A stretch of 13,292 bases of DNA from SAR202 cluster bacterium (lineage in GTDB: Bacteria > Chloroflexota > Dehalococcoidia > UBA3495): contig VFFT01000054.1 in the NCBI GenBank assembly GCA_009392775.1, positions 1 through 13,292 of the forward strand, in the 5' to 3' direction. The first letter of the stretch is position 1. The number at the start of each line of letters is the position of its first letter. Below the pieces are notes generated by a model. It did no database searches. It was not told the origin of the DNA and saw only the letters and a list, made by a program, of their open reading frames with translations. The position numbers and the translations under genes are program-made. This document shows, piece by piece, positions 6,687 through 13,292 of the stretch.

Positions 6687-8417
6687 TTACTTCAGTTCTA
6701 TAGTCCATGGAGCTGTGAAATACGGCACCAGGGTCCATGGTTCATAGCTTGCTACACGAGGTCCTATCCCCCACGGGACGTTTGAGAAGAACGGGCCCCA
6801 CATTAGAGACTCATCCCTCAAATACTTGTAAGCGGTTTGGAAACTCGCTTCCCTGGTACTGGAGGCATCATCTAGGGCCTTGCTAGCTTCACCACAAATG
6901 GTCTTCCAAGGCTCAAATGCAGGATCCTTGACAGCACGCCATGCGGTTCCAACGTTACAGAATCCGCCACGGGTTATGCTTGTACCATCGTAACGAGCTT
7001 CATTATCCCTAATTAGAACGTCACCAGGAATCTCGCGGTTGTTCCAGACGTCCTTGATAGCTCCCTGATCACCAATATTAACTTCGATGCTCATACCCGG
7101 AAGGTTAGCTTCCCAGTCTTTTGCTACCAGTTCAGCAACCTGTGGAAGCATCGGGAACGAACCCGCTTCCCATGTATGAATCTTTATAGATACAGGGTTA
7201 TCTGCTCCCAGTCCAGCAGCTTTCCATAGTTCTGCAGCTTTAGCGGGGTCGTATGGATAGTAATCCAACTCAGGAGTGTATCCAAGAGCATTTTCGGTAG
7301 CCCAAGCCCAACCTTTCAAGCTTGCGCCTCTACCGTATAGCTCTTCCCCAATGGTTTTAAAGTCCGCAGCATACTGTACAGCGTGACGGGCTTTCTTATC
7401 ATAGCACCACATGTCTTCTTCCCAGCAGTCGACCATAACAAACCAACTATGAGCTGACTCATCTTGCCAGACTACATTAGCCCCATCGATCTTCTCTAGC
7501 TGATCAACTATCTGGATATTACCTTCTACTACGTCAGCCTCACCAGATTGTAGAGCTGCGACACGAGTAGCCGCCTCAAGCACTATACGTAGGTCCAGTG
7601 ATTCGAACTTGGCTCGACGATCGTCAGCAAACCCGTTTCCAGGATGATGATAATAGTCATCGTATCGTTCAACTTGATACTCGACGCCAGCCTGATGTTT
7701 AACATATTTGAAAGGACCAGCGCCAATGGGATTCTTTTCGTACTCAGCGAAACAGGAACTCATCTGAGGCGCCATATAAGCCTTGGACATTACCAAAGCT
7801 TTGGTGTCCTGGTTACTCTGAGAAAAGTTAAATGGGAAGTTGGGAGATGGTCGATTCTGGGTATACGTAAATTCATTATCTCCTGTCTTCTCTAGGCTAT
7901 CAGTGTACTTAACATACGCTGCTTCCTTTGGATCGGCACACTGGTTATTTCCGATAGCGTCAGAATTTACATTCTCTCCACCATCTCTTTCTAAGCTCAA
8001 TGTCCATATTACGTCATCTACCGTAAGGTCACTACCATCGTGGAACTTAATCCCATCCTGTATAGTAACAGTCCATGCGGTAGCGTCTTCTGACATCTTC
8101 CACTCTTTAGCTACGCCAGGTATCAGATCCCCTCTGCCCCTTGTAGCAAAGATATCTTCATGAACCAAGCGACTATATTTCAAGTCCGGCCCACCATTTG
8201 ACAGTGTGAACCAGTTTTTATCTTGAACGTCAGTTACCAAAACAGTAATTTTCTCGCCGGCACCTATAGCGTCACCAGATTCAGCTGCCTTGGGCGATGC
8301 TGATCCAGACGAGTCTTTTGGCTGTGCCGAAGAGCCACATGCCACAGCAACTACCAGCAAACTGATAACTGCTATGGACAAGAGCAATCTCATTGACGTT
8401 GTGGTACAAAGTTTCAT
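6687..8417 (-). CDS. Solute-binding lipoprotein of the peptide-type ABC importer (family 5)
   Basis: This 576-residue extracytoplasmic lipoprotein should capture the substrate and hand it to the B/C permeases. Residues 1-26 are a signal peptide ending in AVAC, with Cys27 the lipidated residue. A Ser/Ala/Gly-rich linker follows (28-55). The family 5 core opens with LVHEDIFATRGRGDLIPGVA (84-103) and the conserved WTVTIQDGIKFHDG (115-128). Length is at the upper end of the family's usual range. GGGAGGT six bases before the ATG supports this start rather than Met9. It is the first gene of a five-gene operon with its own promoter. Family 5 proteins bind di- or oligopeptides, nickel, sugars, opines and other ligands, so the substrate cannot be named from sequence. 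Confidence 0.93.
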   Translation of the reverse strand: MKLCTTTSMRLLLSIAVISLLVVAVACGSSAQPKDSSGSASPKAAESGDAIGAGEKITVLVTDVQDKNWFTLSNGGPDLKYSRLVHEDIFATRGRGDLIPGVAKEWKMSEDATAWTVTIQDGIKFHDGSDLTVDDVIWTLSLERDGGENVNSDAIGNNQCADPKEAAYVKYTDSLEKTGDNEFTYTQNRPSPNFPFNFSQSNQDTKALVMSKAYMAPQMSSCFAEYEKNPIGAGPFKYVKHQAGVEYQVERYDDYYHHPGNGFADDRRAKFESLDLRIVLEAATRVAALQSGEADVVEGNIQIVDQLEKIDGANVVWQDESAHSWFVMVDCWEEDMWCYDKKARHAVQYAADFKTIGEELYGRGASLKGWAWATENALGYTPELDYYPYDPAKAAELWKAAGLGADNPVSIKIHTWEAGSFPMLPQVAELVAKDWEANLPGMSIEVNIGDQGAIKDVWNNREIPGDVLIRDNEARYDGTSITRGGFCNVGTAWRAVKDPAFEPWKTICGEASKALDDASSTREASFQTAYKYLRDESLMWGPFFSNVPWGIGPRVASYEPWTLVPYFTAPWTIELK

Positions 8418-8573
8418 TTGTTTACCTCCCTACTAATTACAAGCGGTCTAATCTGCTCTAGCATCATCTGATCGACCCTAGACCCTGAGACGTTCCTTCT
8501 CGTTATCACCCAGGCATCCAGACAACACACAAACTTGGATACTAAGTATTACATAGGCGCATACTTGTAAAGT
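8418..8573 (-). promoter_or_regulatory. Leader of the ABC operon
   Basis: If transcription starts about seven bases after the -10 at 8580-8585, the leader is about 155 nt. It contains the near-palindrome ATACTAAGTAT (8539-8549), another ATACT half-site at 8561-8565, a tandem GACCCTA/GACCCTG repeat (8474-8487) and the strong ribosome site GGGAGGT (8424-8430). I do not recognise a known riboswitch in it. Confidence 0.4.
8539..8549. promoter_or_regulatory. Operator-like near-palindrome, copy 1
   Basis: ATACT-A-AGTAT is an 11-base dyad. Its 13-base context GATACTAAGTATT (8538-8550) is the exact reverse complement of the second copy at 8753-8765. It lies just downstream of the inferred transcription start of the ABC operon, where a bound protein could block elongation. 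Confidence 0.45.
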
Positions 8574-8579
8574 GACGAG

Positions 8580-8608
8580 ACTATACAAATAATTACGACG
8601 ATTGTCAA
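8580..8608 (-). promoter_or_regulatory. Consensus-like promoter of the ABC importer operon
   Basis: On the minus strand a perfect -35 TTGACA (8608-8603) is followed after exactly 17 bases by TATAGT (8585-8580). This is the best housekeeping-type promoter in the window and points at the binding-protein gene. It is read from sequence only. Confidence 0.7.
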
Positions 8609-8716
8609 CGAATATTACATCATATTTTGCAATACAATCCCATCGCATTAATTAATATTACAGTTGCACAATTAACACATGTATCCATTTCGCACTATAC
8701 TAACCTAATAATTACT

Positions 8717-8770
8717 ATTACGATACACAGGGTTACGATAATCGCAATCTTGAATACTTAGTATCGTAAT
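8717..8770. promoter_or_regulatory. Cluster of operator-like repeats including dyad copy 2
   Basis: TTACGATA occurs at 8718-8725 and 8733-8740, 15 bases apart, and in inverted form TATCGTAA at 8762-8769. The first and third extend to a 10-base inverted repeat, ATTACGATAC (8717-8726) and GTATCGTAAT (8761-8770). The dyad ATACT-T-AGTAT (8754-8764) overlaps the third copy. This looks like a binding region for one or more regulators between two divergent genes. Confidence 0.45.
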
Positions 8771-8788
8771 ACAAAAATGCAATTGGAA

Positions 8789-8825
8789 AGATATTGTTAA
8801 AATATCTAGTTAATTAGAATATAAT
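8789..8825 (+). promoter_or_regulatory. Putative promoter with dyad operator for the small membrane protein
   Basis: A perfect -10 TATAAT lies at 8820-8825. A possible -35, TTGTTA (8794-8799), has a long 20-base spacer. An inverted repeat, AGATATT (8789-8795) and AATATCT (8801-8807) separated by five bases, covers the -35 area and could be a repressor or activator site. A further rightward candidate is TTAACA (8672-8677), 18 bases, TATACT (8696-8701). Confidence 0.4.
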
Positions 8826-8860
8826 AGACATCAACCTAACACGCATAATTGGATTATAGA

Positions 8861-9187
8861 ATGCGGATACCTTATATTATTGTTGGCTGTGCCTCTTCCA
8901 TAATTACCGCCTCGTATATCATGTACGCCATATGGGCTCGATATCACAGAATAGCTGTCCTAAACGACACAGAGGATATACAGGGGAATTTTCTAGTAGG
9001 TCTCACTATATGTGCAGGTTTAATTGCCATACCAGTAGGATTTGGCCTGGGCATAGGAATATACTCAATTGTTTACCGTTTGTGGGAAACGTTAAGATAC
9101 AGAATACTACCCGGACGCCCTCACACTGGCAAAGATAATACGTCGTGGATATCACCATTCGTCGAGGACAAGTCTAAGAAAGACTAA
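8861..9187 (+). CDS. Small two-helix membrane protein, function unknown
   Basis: I do not recognise this 108-residue protein. It has a first hydrophobic helix at about residues 4-25, a polar loop with RYHRIAVLNDTEDIQG, a second Gly/Ile-rich helix at about 43-70, a basic stretch (YRLWETLRYR) and a charged tail ending DKSKKD. The basic residues after each helix hint at a hairpin topology, but this is not certain. The start is open: the ATG at 8861 has only a weak GGA (8851-8853) upstream, and an in-frame TTG at 8849 would add four residues. It has its own AT-rich promoter region, runs divergently from the ABC operon and converges with the MFS gene across a 14-base gap. Frame length, clean hydrophobic pattern and promoter suggest it is real. 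Confidence 0.6.
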   Translation: MRIPYIIVGCASSIITASYIMYAIWARYHRIAVLNDTEDIQGNFLVGLTICAGLIAIPVGFGLGIGIYSIVYRLWETLRYRILPGRPHTGKDNTSWISPFVEDKSKKD

Positions 9188-9201
9188 GTATCACCAACCA
9201 T

Positions 9202-10464
9202 CTACCCATTCAGACGCGGCCTTCCTGCACACAAAATCGCAATAGCCGATAACAATGCCAACAAAGCGAAACCTTGAAAAGCCCAACCATAACTGCCAGT
9301 TACGTCGTAAACAGCACCTGATAGCACCGGCCCAGCGGCCTGACCAATAGCTACACAAGGTTCAGTAACACCTCTAATGACACCAAGAGATTGCCTACCG
9401 TAATAATGCGCATACACCACCGGCGGAATCACTAATATCCCACCAACAGAAATGCCAAATAATGCTGAAACCCCTAGAGCCCCTAAAGGACCTGATATTA
9501 ACGGAAACACTCCGACAGATCCTGCCATTATCAGAGCGACTGAACAGAATATCCAACGCTGAGAAAACCGATCTATAAGCCATCCCCACAATACACTGCT
9601 AAGCCCGGCCGTAACACCACTTACGCTTACAGCCAGAGCAGCCCAGGAAGCTGATATATCTTTATCTATAAAATAGGCTACTTGATGAACGTTGGTACCT
9701 GATTGAATTAAGAACATCAAACCCGTTGTGACGGCACATATCCAGAGCGCCTTGGTCCCCATAGCCTGCTTTAATGTAAAGTCACCATCAGCTGAGAACA
9801 CGGTTTTCGACGTATCACTTTCTACAGTACTACCACTAGGGTCAGGATGCAGTCCAACATGTTCAGGCGTTTGTACAATACATAACAGCACAGGCAATAA
9901 TGCCACAGCCCATACTCCAATCCCTAGTAAAATCCACGTTGATCTCCATCCAACGCCTTGTATAGTTAACGCCGCCAGATAAGGTATAAGGGCCATTCCT
10001 GCAGACTGACACAGGAATAGGACCCCCATGGCTCTACCTCGGACTGTTACGAACCACCTTGAAACTACAACTGATGCCGCGATAGGTATCGGGCCAATGA
10101 ATAAGAACCGACCAAGTCCATAGAACAAATAGAAAGACTGGATATTAGTTATAATCCCCAGACAAAAAGTGCTAATTCCCAGTGTCAATACTCCAATGAC
10201 CAAAACCCATTTGGACCCAATGTGGTCAACCGCCCAACCAGATATAGGTGAACCCAAGATCGATATTATTCCACCCACACTAGATCCACCCGCTATCAGA
10301 GTTCTACTCCACCCTAGGTCTCTGGACATAGGGTAAAGGAATACTGATAACGTAAGACTGCCACTCGCATTCCGAGCAAACATCGCACAGCCAGAAGCGA
10401 ATACAATCACCCAACCATAATAAAAACGAGATTTAGCTATGAGAAAAGATCTGATCAAAAACAC
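9202..10464 (-). CDS. Major facilitator superfamily transporter, OFA/monocarboxylate-like
   Basis: This 420-residue inner-membrane secondary transporter has about 12 hydrophobic spans. The N-terminal YYGWVIVFAS (15-24) is characteristic of oxalate/formate-antiporter and monocarboxylate-type members. The motif between spans 2 and 3 is GWAVDHIGSKW, and the related GWLIDRFSQRW follows in the second half. This suggests transport of an organic anion, but the substrate cannot be told. The start is a GTG at 10464 with no clear ribosome site; a stop codon lies two codons upstream, and a TTG two codons further in is an alternative. It lies 52 bases after the ATPase F gene of the second ABC cluster in the same direction, so it may be read from the same transcript. 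Confidence 0.85.
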   Translation of the reverse strand: MFLIRSFLIAKSRFYYGWVIVFASGCAMFARNASGSLTLSVFLYPMSRDLGWSRTLIAGGSSVGGIISILGSPISGWAVDHIGSKWVLVIGVLTLGISTFCLGIITNIQSFYLFYGLGRFLFIGPIPIAASVVVSRWFVTVRGRAMGVLFLCQSAGMALIPYLAALTIQGVGWRSTWILLGIGVWAVALLPVLLCIVQTPEHVGLHPDPSGSTVESDTSKTVFSADGDFTLKQAMGTKALWICAVTTGLMFLIQSGTNVHQVAYFIDKDISASWAALAVSVSGVTAGLSSVLWGWLIDRFSQRWIFCSVALIMAGSVGVFPLISGPLGALGVSALFGISVGGILVIPPVVYAHYYGRQSLGVIRGVTEPCVAIGQAAGPVLSGAVYDVTGSYGWAFQGFALLALLSAIAILCAGRPRLNG

Positions 10465-10516
10465 AAACTACCAGTCGCACAACAGAAAATCAGAGGCGGA
10501 ATTTAAATCTCTTTGA

Positions 10517-11491
10517 TTAATACAAATGACAAGCTACTTCATGACCCGGACTAACATATTGCGGAATTGGTATCTCTTCTGCACAACGATCCATTGCGAA
10601 AGGACATCGAGGATGAAACCTGCAACCTTTCGGAGGATTAATAGGAGAAGGCACTTCTCCTGTTAATATTATTTCTTCCTGTATCAAGTCCGGATGAGAT
10701 GGCAAAGCAGCTGAGAACAACGCCTTCGTGTAAGGATGCAACGGATTTTGATACAACTCTTCTGTATCAGAATATTCTACTATTTGACCTAGATACATGA
10801 CAGCTGTTTGATGTGCCATGTACCGCACCGTAGCGAGGTTGTGGGCAATCAAGAGATAACTCACATTATATTCTTCCTGCAGATCCTTGATCAGATTCAT
10901 GACCTGAGCTCTTATAGAGACATCAAGGGCAGAAACAGGTTCGTCTAAGACTATTAATTTAGGATACGATGAAAGAGCACTAGCTACGGCTATCCGTTGC
11001 CTTTGACCACCACTAAACTCGTGCGGGTAATTATCGGCTTGTTCGGGGTGCAGCCCAACTTGAGCCATGACCTCTGCTATACGATCATTCTTCTCAGTTT
11101 CAGATACTTTCCTATTTACTATCAGAGGTTCTGAGACTATATCTTTAACCCTCATTCTTGGGCTTAACGACGACCATGGATCTTGAAACACTGCCTGAAC
11201 TTCGGTTCTATAATTCTTGAGATCTTGACCTTTGAAACCATATATATCTTGACCATTTAGCAGGACTTGTCCTTCAGTAGGTTGCTCTAACCTCAGTATC
11301 AACTTGCTAGTGGTAGTCTTCCCACAACCAGATTCACCGACTAAACCGAGCGTTTCGCCCTGTTTGATAGTGAAGCTTACACCATCGACGGCCTGCACAT
11401 GCCCTACTGTCTTCATAAGTATTAAGCCTTCATTCACCGGAAAATGTTTTTTTAAACCTTTTACTTCCAGTAGCGGTGCATTCTCTACCAT
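10517..11491 (-). CDS. dppF: Second peptide-type ABC importer, ATPase subunit F
   Basis: This is a 324-residue ATPase related to the F subunit at 2749-3741. It shows Walker A GESGCGKTT (52-60), VFQDP, SGGQRQR, LIVLDEP, SALD and IAHN, and a C-terminal extension with LHPYTKAL and GCRFHPRCP. The frame can be extended to a TTG at 11512, but that codon lies inside the ribosome site: GGAGGTT (11501-11507) is nine bases before the ATG at 11491, which is therefore preferred. It overlaps the D gene by seven bases, a sign of translational coupling. It is diverged from the first copy, so this is a separate transporter and not a recent duplication. Confidence 0.92.
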   Translation of the reverse strand: MVENAPLLEVKGLKKHFPVNEGLILMKTVGHVQAVDGVSFTIKQGETLGLVGESGCGKTTTSKLILRLEQPTEGQVLLNGQDIYGFKGQDLKNYRTEVQAVFQDPWSSLSPRMRVKDIVSEPLIVNRKVSETEKNDRIAEVMAQVGLHPEQADNYPHEFSGGQRQRIAVASALSSYPKLIVLDEPVSALDVSIRAQVMNLIKDLQEEYNVSYLLIAHNLATVRYMAHQTAVMYLGQIVEYSDTEELYQNPLHPYTKALFSAALPSHPDLIQEEIILTGEVPSPINPPKGCRFHPRCPFAMDRCAEEIPIPQYVSPGHEVACHLY

Positions 11492-12474
11492 GAAGAATCT
11501 AACCTCCAACAATTAGCCGTATGACCCTCTGATATGTTAAAAGGATCAGGGTAGTCAGTAGTACACATTTCCTTAGCATGCGGACATCTATCGGCAAACC
11601 GACATCCATCCGGCAAATTAGAGAGCAACGGAGGCTGTCCCTCGATAGAATATAATCTCTCTACTTTTTCTTCCAATTTCGGAACAGATTGGATCAACGC
11701 TTCAGTATATGGATGCGATGGATTATTAAATATATCTCGGACTGAACCCTCTTCGACTATGCGACCAGCATACATGACAGCCACTCGATCGCACATACGT
11801 GCCACAACCCCGAAATCATGTGTAATAAATATTATTGCAAGGCCCGTTTCGGCCTGAATATCCTTGAGCAGTCTCAAATATTGTAATTGTATGGTTACAT
11901 CTAAAGCAGTTGTAGGCTCATCAGCAATAATCACAGAAGGCTCACATGACATAGCTATCGCTCCCACAACACGTTGCTTCATTCCTCCACTCATCTGATG
12001 GGGGAAATCTTCTAACCTCCTATCTGGAGCTGCTACATTGACCTTTCTCAATGCGTCAACGGCACGCGACGCGAGTCCTTTACGATCATCTTTTCTCGCT
12101 ATAGATAGCGATTCTCCCAGTTGGTTTCCGATATTAAACACTGGATTCAAAGAAGTTTGCGGGTCTTGAAGTATCATGGAGATTTGCCGGCCACGGACCT
12201 CTCTCATTTCGTCTTCAGTTTTCCGAACTAAATCAGATCCGTTTAGCCTTATCTCTCCAGTAACTATCTTGCCCGCAGGCCTAGGTACCAATCGCAACAA
12301 TGACAAAGCAGTCATAGTTTTGCCACATCCCGATTCCCCAACAATTCCCAACGTTTCGCCTTTTCTTAAGTTAAAACTTATACCATCCACAGCTTTTACA
12401 ATCGACGTACGTGTATAGATGTAAGTTCTAAGATCTTCTACTTCAAGGACTATACTACTATTCGACAAGCTCAT
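11485..12474 (-). CDS. dppD: Second peptide-type ABC importer, ATPase subunit D
   Basis: This 329-residue ATPase pairs with the adjacent F subunit. Walker A is GESGCGKT (46-53), followed by LQDP, SGGMKQR, Walker B VIIADEP, the usual D-loop TTALDVT and ITHD. The C-terminal extension contains HPYTEAL and the cysteines of GCRFADRCP, EMC and ANCW that carry an iron-sulfur cluster in characterised relatives. The ATG is only two bases after the stop of permease C, with AGGA about ten bases upstream. It resembles the protein at 3731-4705 throughout, including GQPPSLDDLPDGC versus GQPPLLSNLPDGC. Confidence 0.94.
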   Translation of the reverse strand: MSLSNSSIVLEVEDLRTYIYTRTSIVKAVDGISFNLRKGETLGIVGESGCGKTMTALSLLRLVPRPAGKIVTGEIRLNGSDLVRKTEDEMREVRGRQISMILQDPQTSLNPVFNIGNQLGESLSIARKDDRKGLASRAVDALRKVNVAAPDRRLEDFPHQMSGGMKQRVVGAIAMSCEPSVIIADEPTTALDVTIQLQYLRLLKDIQAETGLAIIFITHDFGVVARMCDRVAVMYAGRIVEEGSVRDIFNNPSHPYTEALIQSVPKLEEKVERLYSIEGQPPLLSNLPDGCRFADRCPHAKEMCTTDYPDPFNISEGHTANCWRLDSSW

Positions 12475-12476
12475 AT

Positions 12477-13292
12477 CTACAAATTCCTAAGTTTTGGATC
12501 CAACTTATCCCTCAACCAATCACCCATTAAGTTCATCGACATCACAGCTAACAATATAGCTAACCCAGGAAAGAAAGCCACCCACCAGCTGGACACGATT
12601 AATTCCCTCCCATCAGCTACCATTAGCCCCCAAGCAGGAGTAGGCCTTGGCAATCCAGCGCCTAAGAAGCTTAGGCTTGCTTCCAGCAAAATCACCTGGC
12701 CTACTTCTAGTGTTGCTAATACAATTACAGTGTTCACCACATTTGGGAATACATGGCGAGTTATTATCCTTAAATTCGACGCTCCGGCTACTCGGGCGCG
12801 GTTGATAAAATCTTGAGATTTTATACTGAGTGTTTCACCTCTAACCAACCTAGCATACCGCGACCAGAACACAAGTACGATTACAATTATTACAGTCCTA
12901 AAACTAGGCCCTAGAGCCACTGCTAGAACCAGCGCCAATAATATACCTGGTATCGCTAACGCTATATCCACAAGTCTCATTATCAAATGATCTATATTGC
13001 CACCAAAATATCCGGCTATCAGACCTAAAGTCGTCCCAATGAAGCCTGCTATAGCTATTGATACAGCCGCGACTGTTAAGGAAACTCTCGCACCATAGAT
13101 TATTCGACTGAGGATATCTCTCCCTTGCTTATCAGTTCCAAGGATGTGAGACCAAGTTCCCGCTTTTGAAAGCACCACTCCATTAACAGTCTCACCACTT
13201 ACTCCCACCGGAGGTTGAAGTCTTTCACTCAGTTTCCCTACCGTTGGATGATGTGGTGCCACTACATTAGCGAATATTGCGGGTATAACTAA
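12477..13292 (-). CDS. dppC: Second peptide-type ABC importer, permease subunit C (N-terminus cut off by window edge)
   Basis: This is the inner-membrane permease of the second importer. The visible 271 residues contain [20 protein letters not shown], several membrane spans, the EAA loop at [15 protein letters not shown], the span-connecting [12 protein letters not shown] and the ending [19 protein letters not shown] at 13262 could be taken as the start, but the frame stays open to the right edge and reads [16 protein letters not shown]. That matches the end of the first membrane helix and the conserved IAP block of this family, so the gene is partial here and its true start lies beyond 13292. 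Its stop is two bases before the ATPase D gene. Confidence 0.92.
   Translation of the reverse strand, partial: LVIPAIFANVVAPHHPTVGKLSERLQPPVGVSGETVNGVVLSKAGTWSHILGTDKQGRDILSRIIYGARVSLTVAAVSIAIAGFIGTTLGLIAGYFGGNIDHLIMRLVDIALAIPGILLALVLAVALGPSFRTVIIVIVLVFWSRYARLVRGETLSIKSQDFINRARVAGASNLRIITRHVFPNVVNTVIVLATLEVGQVILLEASLSFLGAGLPRPTPAWGLMVADGRELIVSSWWVAFFPGLAILLAVMSMNLMGDWLRDKLDPKLRNL

Noticed and set aside
7644..8163. Two plus-strand open frames opposite the binding-protein gene
   Set aside because: Shadows of the conserved binding-protein frame; the mixture of hydrophobic residues is explained by the opposite strand.
9728..9982. Plus-strand open frame opposite the MFS gene
   Set aside because: Antisense to conserved membrane-span coding sequence, with no promoter or ribosome site.
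13260..13262. GTG as the start of the second permease C gene
   Set aside because: The frame continues to the window edge and encodes family-typical residues upstream, so this GTG is an internal valine codon.

Overview
The window is ordinary chromosomal DNA of a bacterium with moderate, slightly AT-rich composition. The general look is that of a heterotroph that scavenges organic matter: two peptide/nickel-type ABC importer operons, an OFA-like major facilitator and lipoproteins with Thr/Pro-rich spacers. Together with a pathway for making glycine betaine, this fits a marine member of the Chloroflexota (SAR202/Dehalococcoidia-like). That placement is an inference from gene style; there is no marker gene here.

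Left part (1-2709, + strand). After 263 bases without a gene come two SAM-dependent methyltransferases. The second (1197-1964) is a clear glycine/sarcosine N-methyltransferase. The first (264-1115) has the hallmarks of a sarcosine/dimethylglycine N-methyltransferase. Together they would carry glycine through sarcosine and dimethylglycine to glycine betaine, an osmoprotectant. The unit ends in a perfect 54-bp palindrome (1984-2037) that makes a strong terminator. A lipoprotein with a Thr/Pro-rich stalk follows (2086-2709).

Middle part (2749-8417, - strand). This is a complete dipeptide/oligopeptide-type ABC operon, transcribed right to left: solute-binding lipoprotein, permease B, permease C, ATPase D, ATPase F. 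It is preceded by a consensus-like promoter (TTGACA, 17 bp, TATAGT; 8580-8608) and a leader of about 155 nt. A 10-bp hairpin lies between the binding-protein gene and the first permease gene. The 443-base divergent region 8418-8860 is AT-rich and holds several repeated or dyad motifs that look like operators.

Right part (8861-13292). A small unrecognised two-helix membrane protein on the + strand converges with a leftward group: permease C (cut by the right edge of the window), ATPase D, ATPase F and an MFS transporter. The ABC genes are a second, diverged copy of the same importer type. Its binding protein and permease B are not seen and may lie beyond the right edge.

I did not find an unknown multi-gene system. 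The most notable content is the betaine-synthesis pair, the operator-like repeats between the two divergent promoters, the perfect-palindrome terminator and the small unknown membrane protein.
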